Below, piece after piece: positions 16,540-25,304 of a stretch of 64,000 bases of DNA (the stretch's first letter is position 1; each line of letters opens with the position of its first letter). A model generated the notes under the pieces. That model did no database searches and had not been told where the DNA came from. It worked only from the letters and a program-made list of their open reading frames with translations. The stretch is from positions 62,001 to 126,000 of the forward strand of contig JAFLSN010000002.1 of the NCBI GenBank assembly GCA_022510905.1, read 5' to 3'. A program made the position numbers and the translations under genes. This stretch comes from Treponema sp. Lineage in GTDB: Bacteria > Spirochaetota > Spirochaetia > Treponematales > Treponemataceae.

Positions 16540-17475
16540 ATGCAAAAAACACCTGCGGCCGTGGAGTTTTCCTCGGAGACAAAGCGGCTGCTGCAGGAAT
16601 TCTACAACGACCTTTCGCTTGTGGCTCGCCGCGCGGAGCTTACGGCAGATACCTATGTGCGGTGCATTGAGACATTTTTCCGTTATCTCGACGAAAAAGG
16701 CTTGTCGATTCATGATGTGGAAACCAAGCAGCTGCTGTACTATCTTGTGTGGCGGAATACGTCGGGCTGCACGGAGCTTACGATTGCGAAGGACATTTCA
16801 TCGCTCAGGGCCTTTGGCGCTTTCCTGCGCCGAAAAGGTTTCTGGGCTGAAAACTACGCGCTTGAGCTTGACCGTCCCAAAGCAAGCCGTGCGCTGCCCC
16901 GGGTGCTTTCGGTGGAGCAAGTTGATTCCCTTCTTGCCAGCATCGACTGTTCCACGCCTCTGGGCCTCCGGGACCGTGCGCTGTACGAGCTTATTTACAG
17001 CTGCGGGCTCCGCATTTCGGAGGCATCTGGACTGCTTCTTGCGAACGTGCATTTTGCGGAGCGCATGATTATCGTGCGCGGAAAAGGCGACAAGGAGCGC
17101 ATCGTGCCCTTTGGGACTGTGGCCGAGCACTGGCTGCGCCGATGGCTTTACGAAGCCCGTCCTGCGCTGGTGGGCCAGAAGCAGGTGCCGGAAGTGTTCG
17201 TGAACCGCAACGGCGAACGCCTTTCGCGCAAAGGCATCTGGAAAAATTTCCAGACGCTTGAAGCAAAGAGCGGGGTCCATGCAAAAGTGCACACGCTTCG
17301 CCATTCATTCGCGACCCACCTTCTTTCAGGTGGTGCCGACCTGCGTGCCGTGCAGGAGCTGTTGGGCCATTCCGACCTTTCTACCACGCAGATTTACACA
17401 CACATTGATGACGGCCAGCTGCATGAGTACCACGGAACATATTTTCCGGGCCATGACAAGGCTGCGTCGGTGTAA
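16540..17475 (+). CDS. xerC: Tyrosine recombinase, XerC-like
   Basis: Xer recombinases resolve chromosome dimers at dif. The 311-aa protein has the N-terminal SAM-like core-binding domain (residues about 12-100) and the catalytic domain with all expected residues: R158 (SCGLRISE), K182 (GKGDKER), H251 and R254 (HTLRHSFATH), H277 (LLGHSDLSTTQ) and Y286 (IYTHI). Its place directly behind ftsZ fits a chromosomal Xer function rather than a phage integrase. A second Xer is encoded at 21601; the two probably form the XerC/XerD pair. Which is C and which is D is a judgement from similarity only. Confidence 0.88.
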   Translation: MQKTPAAVEFSSETKRLLQEFYNDLSLVARRAELTADTYVRCIETFFRYLDEKGLSIHDVETKQLLYYLVWRNTSGCTELTIAKDISSLRAFGAFLRRKGFWAENYALELDRPKASRALPRVLSVEQVDSLLASIDCSTPLGLRDRALYELIYSCGLRISEASGLLLANVHFAERMIIVRGKGDKERIVPFGTVAEHWLRRWLYEARPALVGQKQVPEVFVNRNGERLSRKGIWKNFQTLEAKSGVHAKVHTLRHSFATHLLSGGADLRAVQELLGHSDLSTTQIYTHIDDGQLHEYHGTYFPGHDKAASV

Positions 17476-17586
17476 ATCGGCATCGGGCCGTCGGCCGTTA
17501 TTTTGCGGGGAGTCTGTCATGTTTTGTGTCTCAAAAACGAACTGTGCCGCTCTGGTACCAGTTCTGTGCATTTAGGTGGAGGAACC

Positions 17587-18333
17587 ATGAAAAAGGGCTG
17601 TGTTCGCTTTGTTTCGCTTGTGTCTTTGTGCGTGGCGGTGCTGTGCGCCGTGTCATGCGGTGTTTCGTACAATTCAGTAAAGCGTATGCAAAAAATGGAA
17701 GAAGGTGTTGATCATCCCACCACGAAGGAAGAGTTGATCGAGGCGCTTCGAAAGTACGATGCCCGTGCGCTGGATTTGGTCACTACGCAGTCCCAGGAAG
17801 GCATCTGGTACAAGATTCTTGGCACCCGCTATCTTGATGAACGCATGTACGGTGAAGCCTTGAAATGTTTCCAGAAGGCCGTCACATTCTACCCTGACAA
17901 CGCGAACCTGTTTTATTATGTAGGTGCGTGCGCAACTTACATGGCAAACGCAAGCCTTGATTACAGTGCCACTGGCGGCGGCGAGGCTGCGGTTCAAAAA
18001 ATGCGTTACTACAACCTTGCGGAGCAGGCATTCCTGCGTTCTCTTGAGATAGAGCCCAAATATTACCGTGCGCTGTACGGCATCGGGGTGCTTTATGTGT
18101 ATGAGCTTGACCGCAACGAAGAAGCCATTCCGTATCTTGAGCGCTTTTTGTCCGTGCAGTCAAAGGACACCAACGGGATGTTCGCTCTTGCTCGGGCCTA
18201 TTACTCCACATACCAGTTTGAAAAGGCCGTCGCCCTGTACGACCAGATTATCAAGCTCAAGCCCAACGCCGAAAAAGTCGCTGATGCCGAAGCAAACAAG
18301 AAAAAAACACTTGACATTATGTATTCACAGTGA
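17587..18333 (+). CDS. TPR-repeat lipoprotein
   Basis: A 248-aa protein starting at the ATG at 17587 behind GGAGGAACC. The N-terminus is a lipoprotein signal: basic MKKGCVRF, a hydrophobic stretch, then a lipobox ending AVSC with the cysteine near residue 24. The rest contains about four tetratricopeptide-like units, e.g. YGEALKCFQKAVTFYPDNANL, AEQAFLRSLEIEPKYYRALYG and FEKAVALYDQIIKLKPNA, each split here only for mention. It is probably a periplasmic-face scaffold. It lies between xerC and dprA in what appears to be one operon. A role in division or wall assembly is possible from context but not shown. Confidence 0.8.
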   Translation: MKKGCVRFVSLVSLCVAVLCAVSCGVSYNSVKRMQKMEEGVDHPTTKEELIEALRKYDARALDLVTTQSQEGIWYKILGTRYLDERMYGEALKCFQKAVTFYPDNANLFYYVGACATYMANASLDYSATGGGEAAVQKMRYYNLAEQAFLRSLEIEPKYYRALYGIGVLYVYELDRNEEAIPYLERFLSVQSKDTNGMFALARAYYSTYQFEKAVALYDQIIKLKPNAEKVADAEANKKKTLDIMYSQ

Positions 18334-18346
18334 GTACCTTTGAACG

Positions 18347-19342
18347 GTGGATGAATTCGACCTTGCCCTGGCTGACATATCCTTTCTTTCTCTTCAGGAA
18401 AAGATATTTTTAAAGAAAAATCTTGACAATTTAAGCGACCTTGCGGTACTGTCTATAGCAGACATTTCCCTTCTTATTAAGAGACCCATACGCACTGCGC
18501 TTTGGGATGGCGCGCGGGTTTCTCTTCGGGCCATAAGAAATTTGAGGCTCCTTGAAAAGTGCGGTATCGGTGGCGTTCGCTGCGATGAACCTGCGTTTCC
18601 GGCCCTGCTTCGTGAAATGTTCGACCCGCCGTATCTCCTGCTGTACCGGGGAAGCCTTGCGGCGTTACAGAAACCCTGCGTGTCCGTTGTTGGAACTCGC
18701 GCGGTTTGCGAGGAAGCTGCGGAAGCGACCATGGAATTCGCGCGCTCTGCGGCACAAAACGGCTTCTGTGTGGTAAGCGGGCTTGCTTATGGCGTGGACT
18801 CTTTTGCGCACAGGGGGGCGCTTTCTTCCGGTGAACAGGCTTCAACGGTGGCGGTGCTTCCTTGCGGCATAGACACGGTGATGCCGTCTGCAAACAAATG
18901 TCTTGCAAGGCACATCATAGCCTCAGGCGGTGCCTTGGTAAGCGAATACGTGCCCGGCTCTCCGCCTGAACCGTGGCGTTATGTGCAGCGCAACCGCATC
19001 GTGGCGGCTGTTTCGTCTGCAACGGTGGTCACTCAGGCTCCTCCTGGAAGCGGTGCGCTTATCACGGCGGATTTTGCCATTGACTACAACCGTGAGCTTT
19101 TGTTCCACGAAGCGTGTTTCTGTGATTCTGCGAAACAGGCTTATGAACGGGGGGCAAGGCGGCTTATGGCCAAAAAAAACGGGGCTTCAAAAATGCGGAA
19201 CACGCCGGAAAAATTCCTTGAGGAAGGAGCTCCGGTGATAAAAAACTATGCGGACTTTGTGGCGGTGCGCCAGGATGTGCCTGGCGGCCACAGTCTTGTA
19301 CAAGGCGGGCAGCTGTCTTTGTTTGCAGCCGCCCGGGAGTAG
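18347..19342 (+). CDS. dprA: DNA processing protein DprA/Smf
   Basis: DprA binds single-stranded DNA and loads RecA during natural transformation; many non-competent bacteria keep it with an unknown role. The Rossmann-like domain is clear: VSVVGTRAV, VVSGLAYGVDSFAHRGAL, TVAVLPCGID, RNRIVAAVSSATVV and PGSGALITADFA. An N-terminal helical region of about 100 residues precedes it. At 331 aa it is near the usual length, and the C-terminal winged helix is short or absent. The start is GTG with a weak ribosome site, 13 bases after the TPR gene. topA follows after 3 bases. Confidence 0.92.
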   Translation: MDEFDLALADISFLSLQEKIFLKKNLDNLSDLAVLSIADISLLIKRPIRTALWDGARVSLRAIRNLRLLEKCGIGGVRCDEPAFPALLREMFDPPYLLLYRGSLAALQKPCVSVVGTRAVCEEAAEATMEFARSAAQNGFCVVSGLAYGVDSFAHRGALSSGEQASTVAVLPCGIDTVMPSANKCLARHIIASGGALVSEYVPGSPPEPWRYVQRNRIVAAVSSATVVTQAPPGSGALITADFAIDYNRELLFHEACFCDSAKQAYERGARRLMAKKNGASKMRNTPEKFLEEGAPVIKNYADFVAVRQDVPGGHSLVQGGQLSLFAAARE

Positions 19343-19345
19343 AGT

Positions 19346-21598
19346 ATGGCAGGAACAGCTGCAAAAACGACACGTACAAAAAAAACAGGCACAGAAGAGG
19401 CTCCTATGGCAAAAAAATCAGGTGCCAAAAAAAAACAGACGCTTATAATTGTGGAGTCACCGGCAAAGGCCAAGACCATTGAGCATTATCTTGGCACGGG
19501 CTACAAAGTCAAAGCGTCCATGGGGCACTTGATCGATTTGCCAAAAAGCCGCATGGCAATCAATGTTGAAGACCACTTTGAGCCGGAATATATCACCGTG
19601 CGTGGCCGCGCCAAGCTTCTGAAGGAGCTCCAGAAAGACGCGAAGAATTCAGACCAGGTTCTGCTTGCTTCAGATAACGACCGCGAAGGGGAAGCGATTT
19701 CCTGGCACCTTAACAACGCGCTCAAAGAAAAAACCAACGCGACCATAGAGCGCATCGTGTTCAATGAAATAACGCCCGTTGCCATCAAGGAGGCCGTAAA
19801 GCATCCCCGCACCATAGATGAGGCAAAAGTGAACGCGCAAAAGGCCCGCCGTGTGCTCGACCGCCTTGTGGGATACAATCTTAGCCCCCTTCTCTGGAAA
19901 AAGGTGAAGAACGGACTTTCTGCCGGACGGGTTCAGTCTGTGGCTCTCAGGCTGATATGCGAGCGTGAAAAAGAGGTGGAAGACTTTATTCCCGAAGAAT
20001 ACTGGAGCCTTGATGCCGATTTTGTAAAAGGCAAAACGGAGTTCACTGCACAGCTGGTGCAATACAAGGGGGCAAAGCCTGAGCTCAAAAACGAGCAGGC
20101 CGTGCAGGACATCATCTCCGAAATCCAGCACAGCGACTGCACAGTGCTCGACATCAAGGAAAGTGAGAAGACTGTGCGGCCCAAGGCCCCGTTCACTACC
20201 AGCAAGCTTCAGCAGGCAAGCGCGAACCGCCTTGGCTACACGAGCCGCAAGACCATGCAGATTGCCCAGCAGCTTTACGAAGGTGTGCAGATTGGTTCCA
20301 CCAGGGTGGGGCTGATCACGTACATGCGTACCGACAGTGTTCGCATTTCTCAGACGGCCATTGATGACGTGCGCGAGTGGATAAGCAAAAACTATCCCGG
20401 TGAGCTGCCGGAGGAGAAAATAGATTATGCCGTAGGAAAAGGGGCCCAGGACGCGCACGAAGGTATTCGGCCCACGTATACACGGTACACGCCCGACAGC
20501 ATAAAGGAATATCTCACGAGGGATCAGCTGAGGCTGTATTCAATCATCTGGGAACGTTTTGTTTCTAGCCAGATGAAAAACGCCAAGACAAAGACCACGA
20601 GCGTTGACATCAAGTCTGGAGATGCGTTGTTCCGTGTGAGCGCCTCGAAGCTTTCAGTGAAAGGCTTTTACCATGTAATCAAGACGCTTTCTTCAAAAGA
20701 AGATGTAACAGGAAGTCTCCCTTCGCTGAAGGTTGGAGAGGTTCTTGAAAGCGGCACATTCTATCCCGAGCAGCATTTTACACAGGGGCCCGCACGCTAT
20801 ACCGATGCGTCGATTGTCAAGACCCTTGAAGAAAAGGGTATAGGGCGGCCGTCAACCTATGCGCCCATTATCAGCGTGCTGCTTGACCGCTACTATGTTA
20901 CGCGCAGCAACAAGCAGCTGGTGCCCACGCAGCTTGGAAAAATCATATGCCGGATTCTTGTAGAATCATTCCCCGATGTCATCAACGAAAAATTCACTTC
21001 CGATGTTGAGACGGATCTCGACAAGGTTGAGCAGAATGAGCTTGTGTGGAACACGATGATTGGCGATTTTTACACGCCGTTCAAAAAACGGGTGGAAGAA
21101 GTGACCGACACGCAGGAAAGCCTGAAAGGTGCGCTTGACGAAAAAACTGACCAGGTGTGCGAAAAATGCGGAAAGCCCATGGTCAAAAAACTTGGACGGT
21201 TCGGCTATTTTCTTGCCTGTTCGGGGTTTCCTGAGTGCCACAACACCAAGAGCATTCCGCTTGCAAAGTGTCCGCGCCCCGGATGCGATGGTTCCATTGT
21301 GGCACGAAAAACCAAAGGGCGTGGCAAAGAATTCTACGGCTGCACAAATTATCCCACATGCGGATTTATCACACACTTCAAGCCGATCGACGTGTACTGC
21401 CCGAAGTGCGGTTGGTTCCTTGTTGAAAAATATGACAAGAAAAACGGTTCATACAAAAGCTGCATAAACCCTGAGTGCGACTATCTGCATTCGGTGGACG
21501 AGGCCCTTGCCGCCGAGGAAGCCGCAAAAGGAGCTGCGGCATTTGCCGCCGCGAACGAAGCTGACCGCGCCGCACATGTAAACGCCCAGGAGCGCTAG
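19346..21598 (+). CDS. topA: DNA topoisomerase I
   Basis: Type IA topoisomerase that relaxes negative supercoils. The TOPRIM domain begins TLIIVESPAKAKTIEHYL and contains ASDNDREGEAIS with its acidic metal ligands. The active-site tyrosine is Y326 in GLITYMRTDSVR. The C-terminus holds three four-cysteine zinc ribbons (CEKCGKPM to CSGFPEC, CPRPGCDG to CTNYPTC, CPKCGWF to CINPEC). A 31-residue Lys/Thr-rich N-terminal extension precedes the TOPRIM strand. The total is 750 aa. GGGAG lies 6 bases before the ATG. It sits between dprA and the second Xer gene. Confidence 0.97.
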   Translation: MAGTAAKTTRTKKTGTEEAPMAKKSGAKKKQTLIIVESPAKAKTIEHYLGTGYKVKASMGHLIDLPKSRMAINVEDHFEPEYITVRGRAKLLKELQKDAKNSDQVLLASDNDREGEAISWHLNNALKEKTNATIERIVFNEITPVAIKEAVKHPRTIDEAKVNAQKARRVLDRLVGYNLSPLLWKKVKNGLSAGRVQSVALRLICEREKEVEDFIPEEYWSLDADFVKGKTEFTAQLVQYKGAKPELKNEQAVQDIISEIQHSDCTVLDIKESEKTVRPKAPFTTSKLQQASANRLGYTSRKTMQIAQQLYEGVQIGSTRVGLITYMRTDSVRISQTAIDDVREWISKNYPGELPEEKIDYAVGKGAQDAHEGIRPTYTRYTPDSIKEYLTRDQLRLYSIIWERFVSSQMKNAKTKTTSVDIKSGDALFRVSASKLSVKGFYHVIKTLSSKEDVTGSLPSLKVGEVLESGTFYPEQHFTQGPARYTDASIVKTLEEKGIGRPSTYAPIISVLLDRYYVTRSNKQLVPTQLGKIICRILVESFPDVINEKFTSDVETDLDKVEQNELVWNTMIGDFYTPFKKRVEEVTDTQESLKGALDEKTDQVCEKCGKPMVKKLGRFGYFLACSGFPECHNTKSIPLAKCPRPGCDGSIVARKTKGRGKEFYGCTNYPTCGFITHFKPIDVYCPKCGWFLVEKYDKKNGSYKSCINPECDYLHSVDEALAAEEAAKGAAAFAAANEADRAAHVNAQER

Positions 21599-21600
21599 CT

Positions 21601-22602
21601 ATGGCATATATTGGAACTGAAAATCCGGACAGGCCTTTCCATCTTTCAGGGCAGCCGGAACCGGAGGCCTCGTTTTCGGTGGAAGAGCACCGTTCAGTGC
21701 AGGACTGTGTCTCTGAATGGCTCCTGTACCTTTCTTCTGTGCGTGCGCTTTCCACCCATACGGTGGCTGGCTACCGCGAGGACATGAGGCATCTTTGCGA
21801 GCTCGTTGGCGGGGAACGGTACATCGAAGACATTTCGCTTGAAGACCTCCGCACCTGCATCGGCTCATTGAGCCGCCGGAAGTATTCATCGGCTTCGGTG
21901 AACAGGTTTGTTGCGGCCGTGAGGGGCCTGTTTTCATATTGCAAGAAATTCTGCCTGGTGAAAAAAAATGTGGCGCTGGAGCTGAAAACTGTAAAAAATC
22001 CCAAACACCTTCCGCGTTTTATGACCCGTGCCGAAGTCGATGCCCTCTGTGCCCAGCCTCAAAAAAAAGAGCTTTTGTGGGAATCGCGCGACCGTGCGAT
22101 ATTCGAGCTGTTTTATTCGTCCGGGTGCCGTGTGGGTGAGCTTGCGTCGCTAAGGTTGCAGGATTTTTCTGCCGGGTATGAAAGCGCCGTGGTGACTGGC
22201 AAAGGCAAAAAAGACCGCTGGGTGTATTTTGGGCGCGATGCCGTTGAGTCCCTAAAAACATACCTTGCAGAGCGGAACAGCCGCTTTCCTGAGTCGAGCC
22301 CGAACGGAGCGTTTGCCGTGGACAACGTTTTTGTGAACCAGCGTGGCACTGCGCTCACGGAGCACGGCATATGGTACATTGTAAAGCGATACAGCGGTGT
22401 TGAAGGCACCAACAAGCCTGTTTCGCCCCATGCTTTCAGGCACACTTTTGCCACCGTCATGCTCACGGAAGGCGCAGACATAAGGGTGGTGCAGGAAATG
22501 CTGGGACACGCGAGCATCAGCACCACGCAGCGCTACACGCACCTTTCCACCCAGGCCCTAAAGGAAATTTATAACCAGGCTTTTCCCCATTCTGGGAACT
22601 GA
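21601..22602 (+). CDS. xerD: Tyrosine recombinase, XerD-like
   Basis: The second Xer recombinase in this operon, 333 aa. The catalytic set is complete: R177 (SSGCRVGE), K201 (GKGKKDR), H277 and R280 (HAFRHTFATV), H303 (LGHASISTTQ) and Y312 (RYTHLS). An N-terminal extension of about 30 residues precedes the core-binding domain (SEWLLYLSSVRALSTHTV). The start codon lies 2 bases after the topA stop, using AGGAG within the end of topA. A terminator 33 bases downstream closes the operon. The pair of Xer genes flanking dprA and topA matches the arrangement known from T. pallidum. Confidence 0.88.
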   Translation: MAYIGTENPDRPFHLSGQPEPEASFSVEEHRSVQDCVSEWLLYLSSVRALSTHTVAGYREDMRHLCELVGGERYIEDISLEDLRTCIGSLSRRKYSSASVNRFVAAVRGLFSYCKKFCLVKKNVALELKTVKNPKHLPRFMTRAEVDALCAQPQKKELLWESRDRAIFELFYSSGCRVGELASLRLQDFSAGYESAVVTGKGKKDRWVYFGRDAVESLKTYLAERNSRFPESSPNGAFAVDNVFVNQRGTALTEHGIWYIVKRYSGVEGTNKPVSPHAFRHTFATVMLTEGADIRVVQEMLGHASISTTQRYTHLSTQALKEIYNQAFPHSGN

Positions 22603-22634
22603 CGCGGATAAAGCTTTTTAGGGAATGTATATTG

Positions 22635-22675
22635 AACTCCACGCTTTGCTGCGTATGGTGGACGCGGAGTTTTTT
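22635..22675 (+). terminator. Intrinsic terminator of the division-topA-xerD unit
   Basis: AACTCC (22635-22640) pairs with GGAGTT (22666-22671), with further CG pairs inside after one mismatch, followed by T through 22675. Confidence 0.7.
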
Positions 22676-22771
22676 GCCGATTGAATTGTTGGTGGCTTTC
22701 CATAAATTCAAGTGCCAGTTATTTTAAGTATGTTTCAATGGCCGTGTTGCATGCATTTTACCGTGTGCTTC

Positions 22772-22801
22772 TTTACATAGATTGTGACGTTGTGTTATAA
22801 T
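22772..22801 (+). promoter_or_regulatory. Promoter of rpoZ-miaA-recO
   Basis: TTTACA (22772-22777), 18-base spacer, exact TATAAT (22796-22801). The leader to the rpoZ ATG is about 145 bases and contains several possible hairpins. Otherwise the interval 22676-22955 holds no gene. Confidence 0.65.
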
Positions 22802-22909
22802 AACCATCGGTTGTATTAAATTGCTGTGGGATGAATGCCGAATGTCTGGCATGGCTCTGGCAGGTTCGCAAGGCATTTGTCGCTTTGCCGCGAAGTGGCG
22901 TAAAAAGCC

Positions 22910-22942
22910 AGTCGAAGTTTTAAATTTGCTTTTCGACTTTTT
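22910..22942 (+). promoter_or_regulatory. Terminator-like hairpin in the rpoZ leader
   Basis: AGTCGAA (22910-22916) with TTCGACT (22932-22938), then T through 22942. The rpoZ ribosome site GGGGGT starts 3 bases later. This placement suggests attenuation or translational control, but could be chance. Confidence 0.4.
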
Positions 22943-22955
22943 ATGGGGGTGGTTC

Positions 22956-23156
22956 ATGATTTTTCCGCTGGAACAATTGGTCAAATTCAAAGGGAATGTG
23001 TATGAAATAACGAGCGCGGCAAGCCGTCGCGCCTTTCAGCTTGCAATGGTGCCGGATTCAACCGTCGAGGATAACGATGGCAAGGTTGTGAGTCTCGCAG
23101 CCCGCCAGCTGTTTACCAACGAAGTGCAATACCGTATCGAAACGCCTAGGCAATAG
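22956..23156 (+). CDS. rpoZ: RNA polymerase omega subunit
   Basis: Omega assists folding of the beta' subunit and assembly of RNA polymerase. The 66-aa product starting MIFPLEQLVKF matches the family core: GNVYEITSAASRRAFQLA corresponds to the G-x-(F/Y)-E-(L/I)-x-x-x-A-(A/S)-R-R-A-x-Q motif. The following DGKVVSLAARQLFTNEV corresponds to the helix after the conserved K-x-V. I chose the ATG at 22956 because of GGGGGTGG upstream and the family start; upstream in-frame ATGs lie in leader sequence. It is first in an operon with miaA 14 bases downstream. Confidence 0.8.
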   Translation: MIFPLEQLVKFKGNVYEITSAASRRAFQLAMVPDSTVEDNDGKVVSLAARQLFTNEVQYRIETPRQ

Positions 23157-23170
23157 AGGTCGCCTGTGCT

Positions 23171-24124
23171 ATGCGGCGCGCCCCTTGTCCTGTTGTTGTG
23201 ATTTTTGCGCCAACTGCCTGCGGAAAGACTGCCTTGACCCGGACTCTGTTCGGCAAGAGCAGCCTTTCGCCTTTTAAAGGCTGTGCCGAAGTTGTCAGCG
23301 CCGACAGCCAGGCCGTGTACCGAGGGCTTTCGATTGGCACCGCAAAACCTGATTTCGCCGACCTGCAGGATATTCCCCACCATGTGATTGATGTGGTGGA
23401 ACCTTCTGTGCAGTTTGGCGTGGGGGAATTTGTCGAAGCCGCAGACCGCGCCTGTGAGGAAATCTGGAGCCGTGGCAAGCTTCCTCTTGTGATTGGCGGG
23501 AGCGGTTTTTATGTGCGTTCGTTTTTGCTGGGGCTTCCCGCTACGCCACAAGGCGACCCTTCTGTACATGAGCGGCTGTGTGTACGTCTGAAAAACGAAG
23601 GGCTTCCGCTGTTGTACGAGGAGCTGCGCCGCATTGATGCCGCAAGTGCGCGTGCCATCAACTGCCATGACTCATACCGTGTGCTCCGTGCGCTGGAAGT
23701 GTACGAGTGCTCTGGAAAGCCACTAAGTTCGTTTGAGATGCCTTCTGCCGTTCGTTCCCGTTATGACTGCTGCACGCTCGTGCTCACCCGCGACCGCATG
23801 GATCTTTATGGCCGCATAGATGCCCGCGTGGATGCCATGTTTGAAAACGGCCTTGCAGATGAAGTGCGTGCGCTAAAAGCCGCCGGGTATACCGCGCACA
23901 GCCCCGGCATGAAGGCCATAGGCTACAGGGAATTTTTTCTTGGACTTTCCGATGAGCAGATTCTGCGGCAGCGAATCAAAAAAAACAGCCGCCGCTATGC
24001 CAAAAAACAGTATACGTTCATGCGCGACATTCCTGGTGCGACCACGCTTCCCGCTTGCGACCTGAAGAAGATTTCTGAGATTGTGTTTTCATTTTGCAGG
24101 AACCATCATGTGGGGGAAGTCTGA
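23171..24124 (+). CDS. miaA: tRNA dimethylallyltransferase MiaA
   Basis: MiaA adds a dimethylallyl group to N6 of A37 in tRNAs reading UNN codons. The P-loop is FAPTACGKT at about residues 12-20, with Cys where most family members have Ser. Other motifs: SADSQAVYRGLSIGTAKP, HHVIDVVEP, VIGGSGFYVRS, SYRVLRALEVYE, and the tRNA-binding region GMKAIGYREF then RYAKKQYTFMR. Length 317 aa. It overlaps nothing but is immediately followed by the recO ATG. Confidence 0.95.
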   Translation: MRRAPCPVVVIFAPTACGKTALTRTLFGKSSLSPFKGCAEVVSADSQAVYRGLSIGTAKPDFADLQDIPHHVIDVVEPSVQFGVGEFVEAADRACEEIWSRGKLPLVIGGSGFYVRSFLLGLPATPQGDPSVHERLCVRLKNEGLPLLYEELRRIDAASARAINCHDSYRVLRALEVYECSGKPLSSFEMPSAVRSRYDCCTLVLTRDRMDLYGRIDARVDAMFENGLADEVRALKAAGYTAHSPGMKAIGYREFFLGLSDEQILRQRIKKNSRRYAKKQYTFMRDIPGATTLPACDLKKISEIVFSFCRNHHVGEV

Positions 24125-24898
24125 ATGGGGGAGAGGAACTATACAACCCTTGCCGTTGTGCTTTCGGTAAAGCCGCAGGGGGAACACAACCGTGCAGTGC
24201 ATTTGCTTTCGCCCGAACGCGGTCTGTTTTCTGCTACGCTCTATGGAGGTCCGAAAAGCAGGCTTCGTTCGCTGGTGCAGGTGTTTCATGCGGGAACTCT
24301 TTCAGTGTATGCAAACGAGGCCACACGTTCGCAGAAAATCACCGATTTTGATGTTTCCGCAAGCCATGATACTTTCCGCGAAAGCCTGTTCAAGCTGTGG
24401 GCCGCTCATCTTGCCACGGAACTTGTTGTAAAAACAAAATGCGGCGGGGATTTTTCAGGCTCGTATCGGCTTCTGACAGCGCTTTTTGACGGCATGGACG
24501 CAAGCGATGAGTCAGGTTCGCGCCTCGGGTTGCTCCGTTTTTTATGGCGTTATCAGGTTCTTTTGGGGGTGCAGCCAGATGTGCACCGCTGCTGCCACTG
24601 CGGCTCTCCGCTTCTGGACGAAAGCCTCAGCGTGCATAAGACTGTCCTGTACAGCACTGACTCGAACGGTTTTACCTGCGAAGACTGCGCAGGAGAGAGG
24701 GCTCGGACAGGTTTTGTGCTTGGCACGGAGGCGCTTACCTACCTTGCGGCAGTTACAGATCTCCCTCCGAAGACTGTGCGCTCCCTTCCGCTTGGTGCCG
24801 GCTCTGTGTCCGCCATAAAGCAGCTGGTATTCTATCTGGCGGAAAATGCGGCGGGCCAGCATCTGCATTCACTTGAAACAGGGGCCTCGATTTTATAG
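24125..24898 (+). CDS. recO: DNA repair protein RecO
   Basis: RecO binds SSB and loads RecA at gaps in the RecFOR pathway. The 257-aa protein has an N-terminal OB fold (TLAVVLSVKPQGEHNRAVHLLSPERGL, ATLYGGPKS) and a helical C-terminal domain. The latter carries a four-cysteine zinc motif, CCHCGS with CEDC about 40 residues later. The ATG directly abuts the miaA stop. A terminator follows at 24925-24959, separating this operon from the flagellar operon. Confidence 0.88.
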   Translation: MGERNYTTLAVVLSVKPQGEHNRAVHLLSPERGLFSATLYGGPKSRLRSLVQVFHAGTLSVYANEATRSQKITDFDVSASHDTFRESLFKLWAAHLATELVVKTKCGGDFSGSYRLLTALFDGMDASDESGSRLGLLRFLWRYQVLLGVQPDVHRCCHCGSPLLDESLSVHKTVLYSTDSNGFTCEDCAGERARTGFVLGTEALTYLAAVTDLPPKTVRSLPLGAGSVSAIKQLVFYLAENAAGQHLHSLETGASIL

Positions 24899-24924
24899 GC
24901 TTTTGCCTGCCACCGTTGCCGCGC

Positions 24925-24959
24925 AAAATGCTTGGGCGGTTCCTGTTCGCATTTTTTTT
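24925..24959 (+). terminator. Intrinsic terminator after recO
   Basis: AAAATGC (24925-24931) pairs with GCATTTT (24949-24955), followed by T through 24959. It lies 22 bases before the flbD promoter. Confidence 0.7.
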
Positions 24960-24980
24960 GCCCAAAACGCAAAAAGGCAG

Positions 24981-25009
24981 TTGACACCGTGGGCAAAAGC
25001 GTACATTAT
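24981..25009 (+). promoter_or_regulatory. Promoter of the flagellar operon, leaderless arrangement
   Basis: Exact TTGACA (24981-24986), 17-base spacer, CATTAT (25004-25009). The flbD ATG begins 8 bases after the -10 and no Shine-Dalgarno is seen, so the transcript would begin within a base or two of the start codon. A housekeeping-type promoter at the head of the operon, rather than a sigma28 site, agrees with spirochaete practice. Confidence 0.65.
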
Positions 25010-25017
25010 AGATAGAT

Positions 25018-25215
25018 ATGATAGAAGTGACGCGGCTCAACGGAAAACGGTACTGGATAAACCCGCATCAAATAGAAAGCATGGAAGAAAATCCCGATTT
25101 GACCGTGTCGCTGCTTTCTGGAAAAAAAGTGGTGGTCAAGGACAGCCCGGATGAAGTAATTGAAAAAATCGTGGCATACCGCCGTCGCATTGGCCTTTTT
25201 CCGCAGGAACTCTAG
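25018..25215 (+). CDS. flbD: FlbD family flagellar protein
   Basis: A 65-aa protein with the full FlbD pattern: MIEVTRLNGKRYWINPHQIES, then a short hairpin and DSPDEVIEKIVAYRRR. FlbD stands at the head of motility operons in spirochaetes and Firmicutes; its biochemical role is not settled. The start is fixed by the family N-terminus. It lies directly behind the promoter at 24981-25009. motA follows after 89 bases that contain no clear second promoter. Confidence 0.9.
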   Translation: MIEVTRLNGKRYWINPHQIESMEENPDLTVSLLSGKKVVVKDSPDEVIEKIVAYRRRIGLFPQEL

Positions 25216-25304
25216 GGAAATGAAAAAAAACGTGGCCTGTCCATTCACGTGCGCCCTTTAATGTTCCGATTATAGAAGTAAGGAAACCGTGGGAGGATTT
25301 CTAA

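Noticed and set aside
16540-17475. Tyrosine recombinase as sign of a phage or integrative element
   Set aside because: Its place between ftsZ and dprA, the second Xer copy nearby and the absence of att-like repeats or other phage genes indicate chromosomal XerC.
19670-20458. Open frame on the minus strand inside topA
   Set aside because: Antisense shadow of a certain gene, lacking any recognisable motif.
21601-22602. Second tyrosine recombinase as mobile-element integrase
   Set aside because: Directly coupled to topA in an operon conserved in Treponema; no terminal repeats or cargo genes.
24899-25017. Possible tRNA or small RNA in the recO-flbD gap
   Set aside because: No cloverleaf or T-loop motif; the visible hairpin is explained as the recO terminator and the rest as the flbD promoter.
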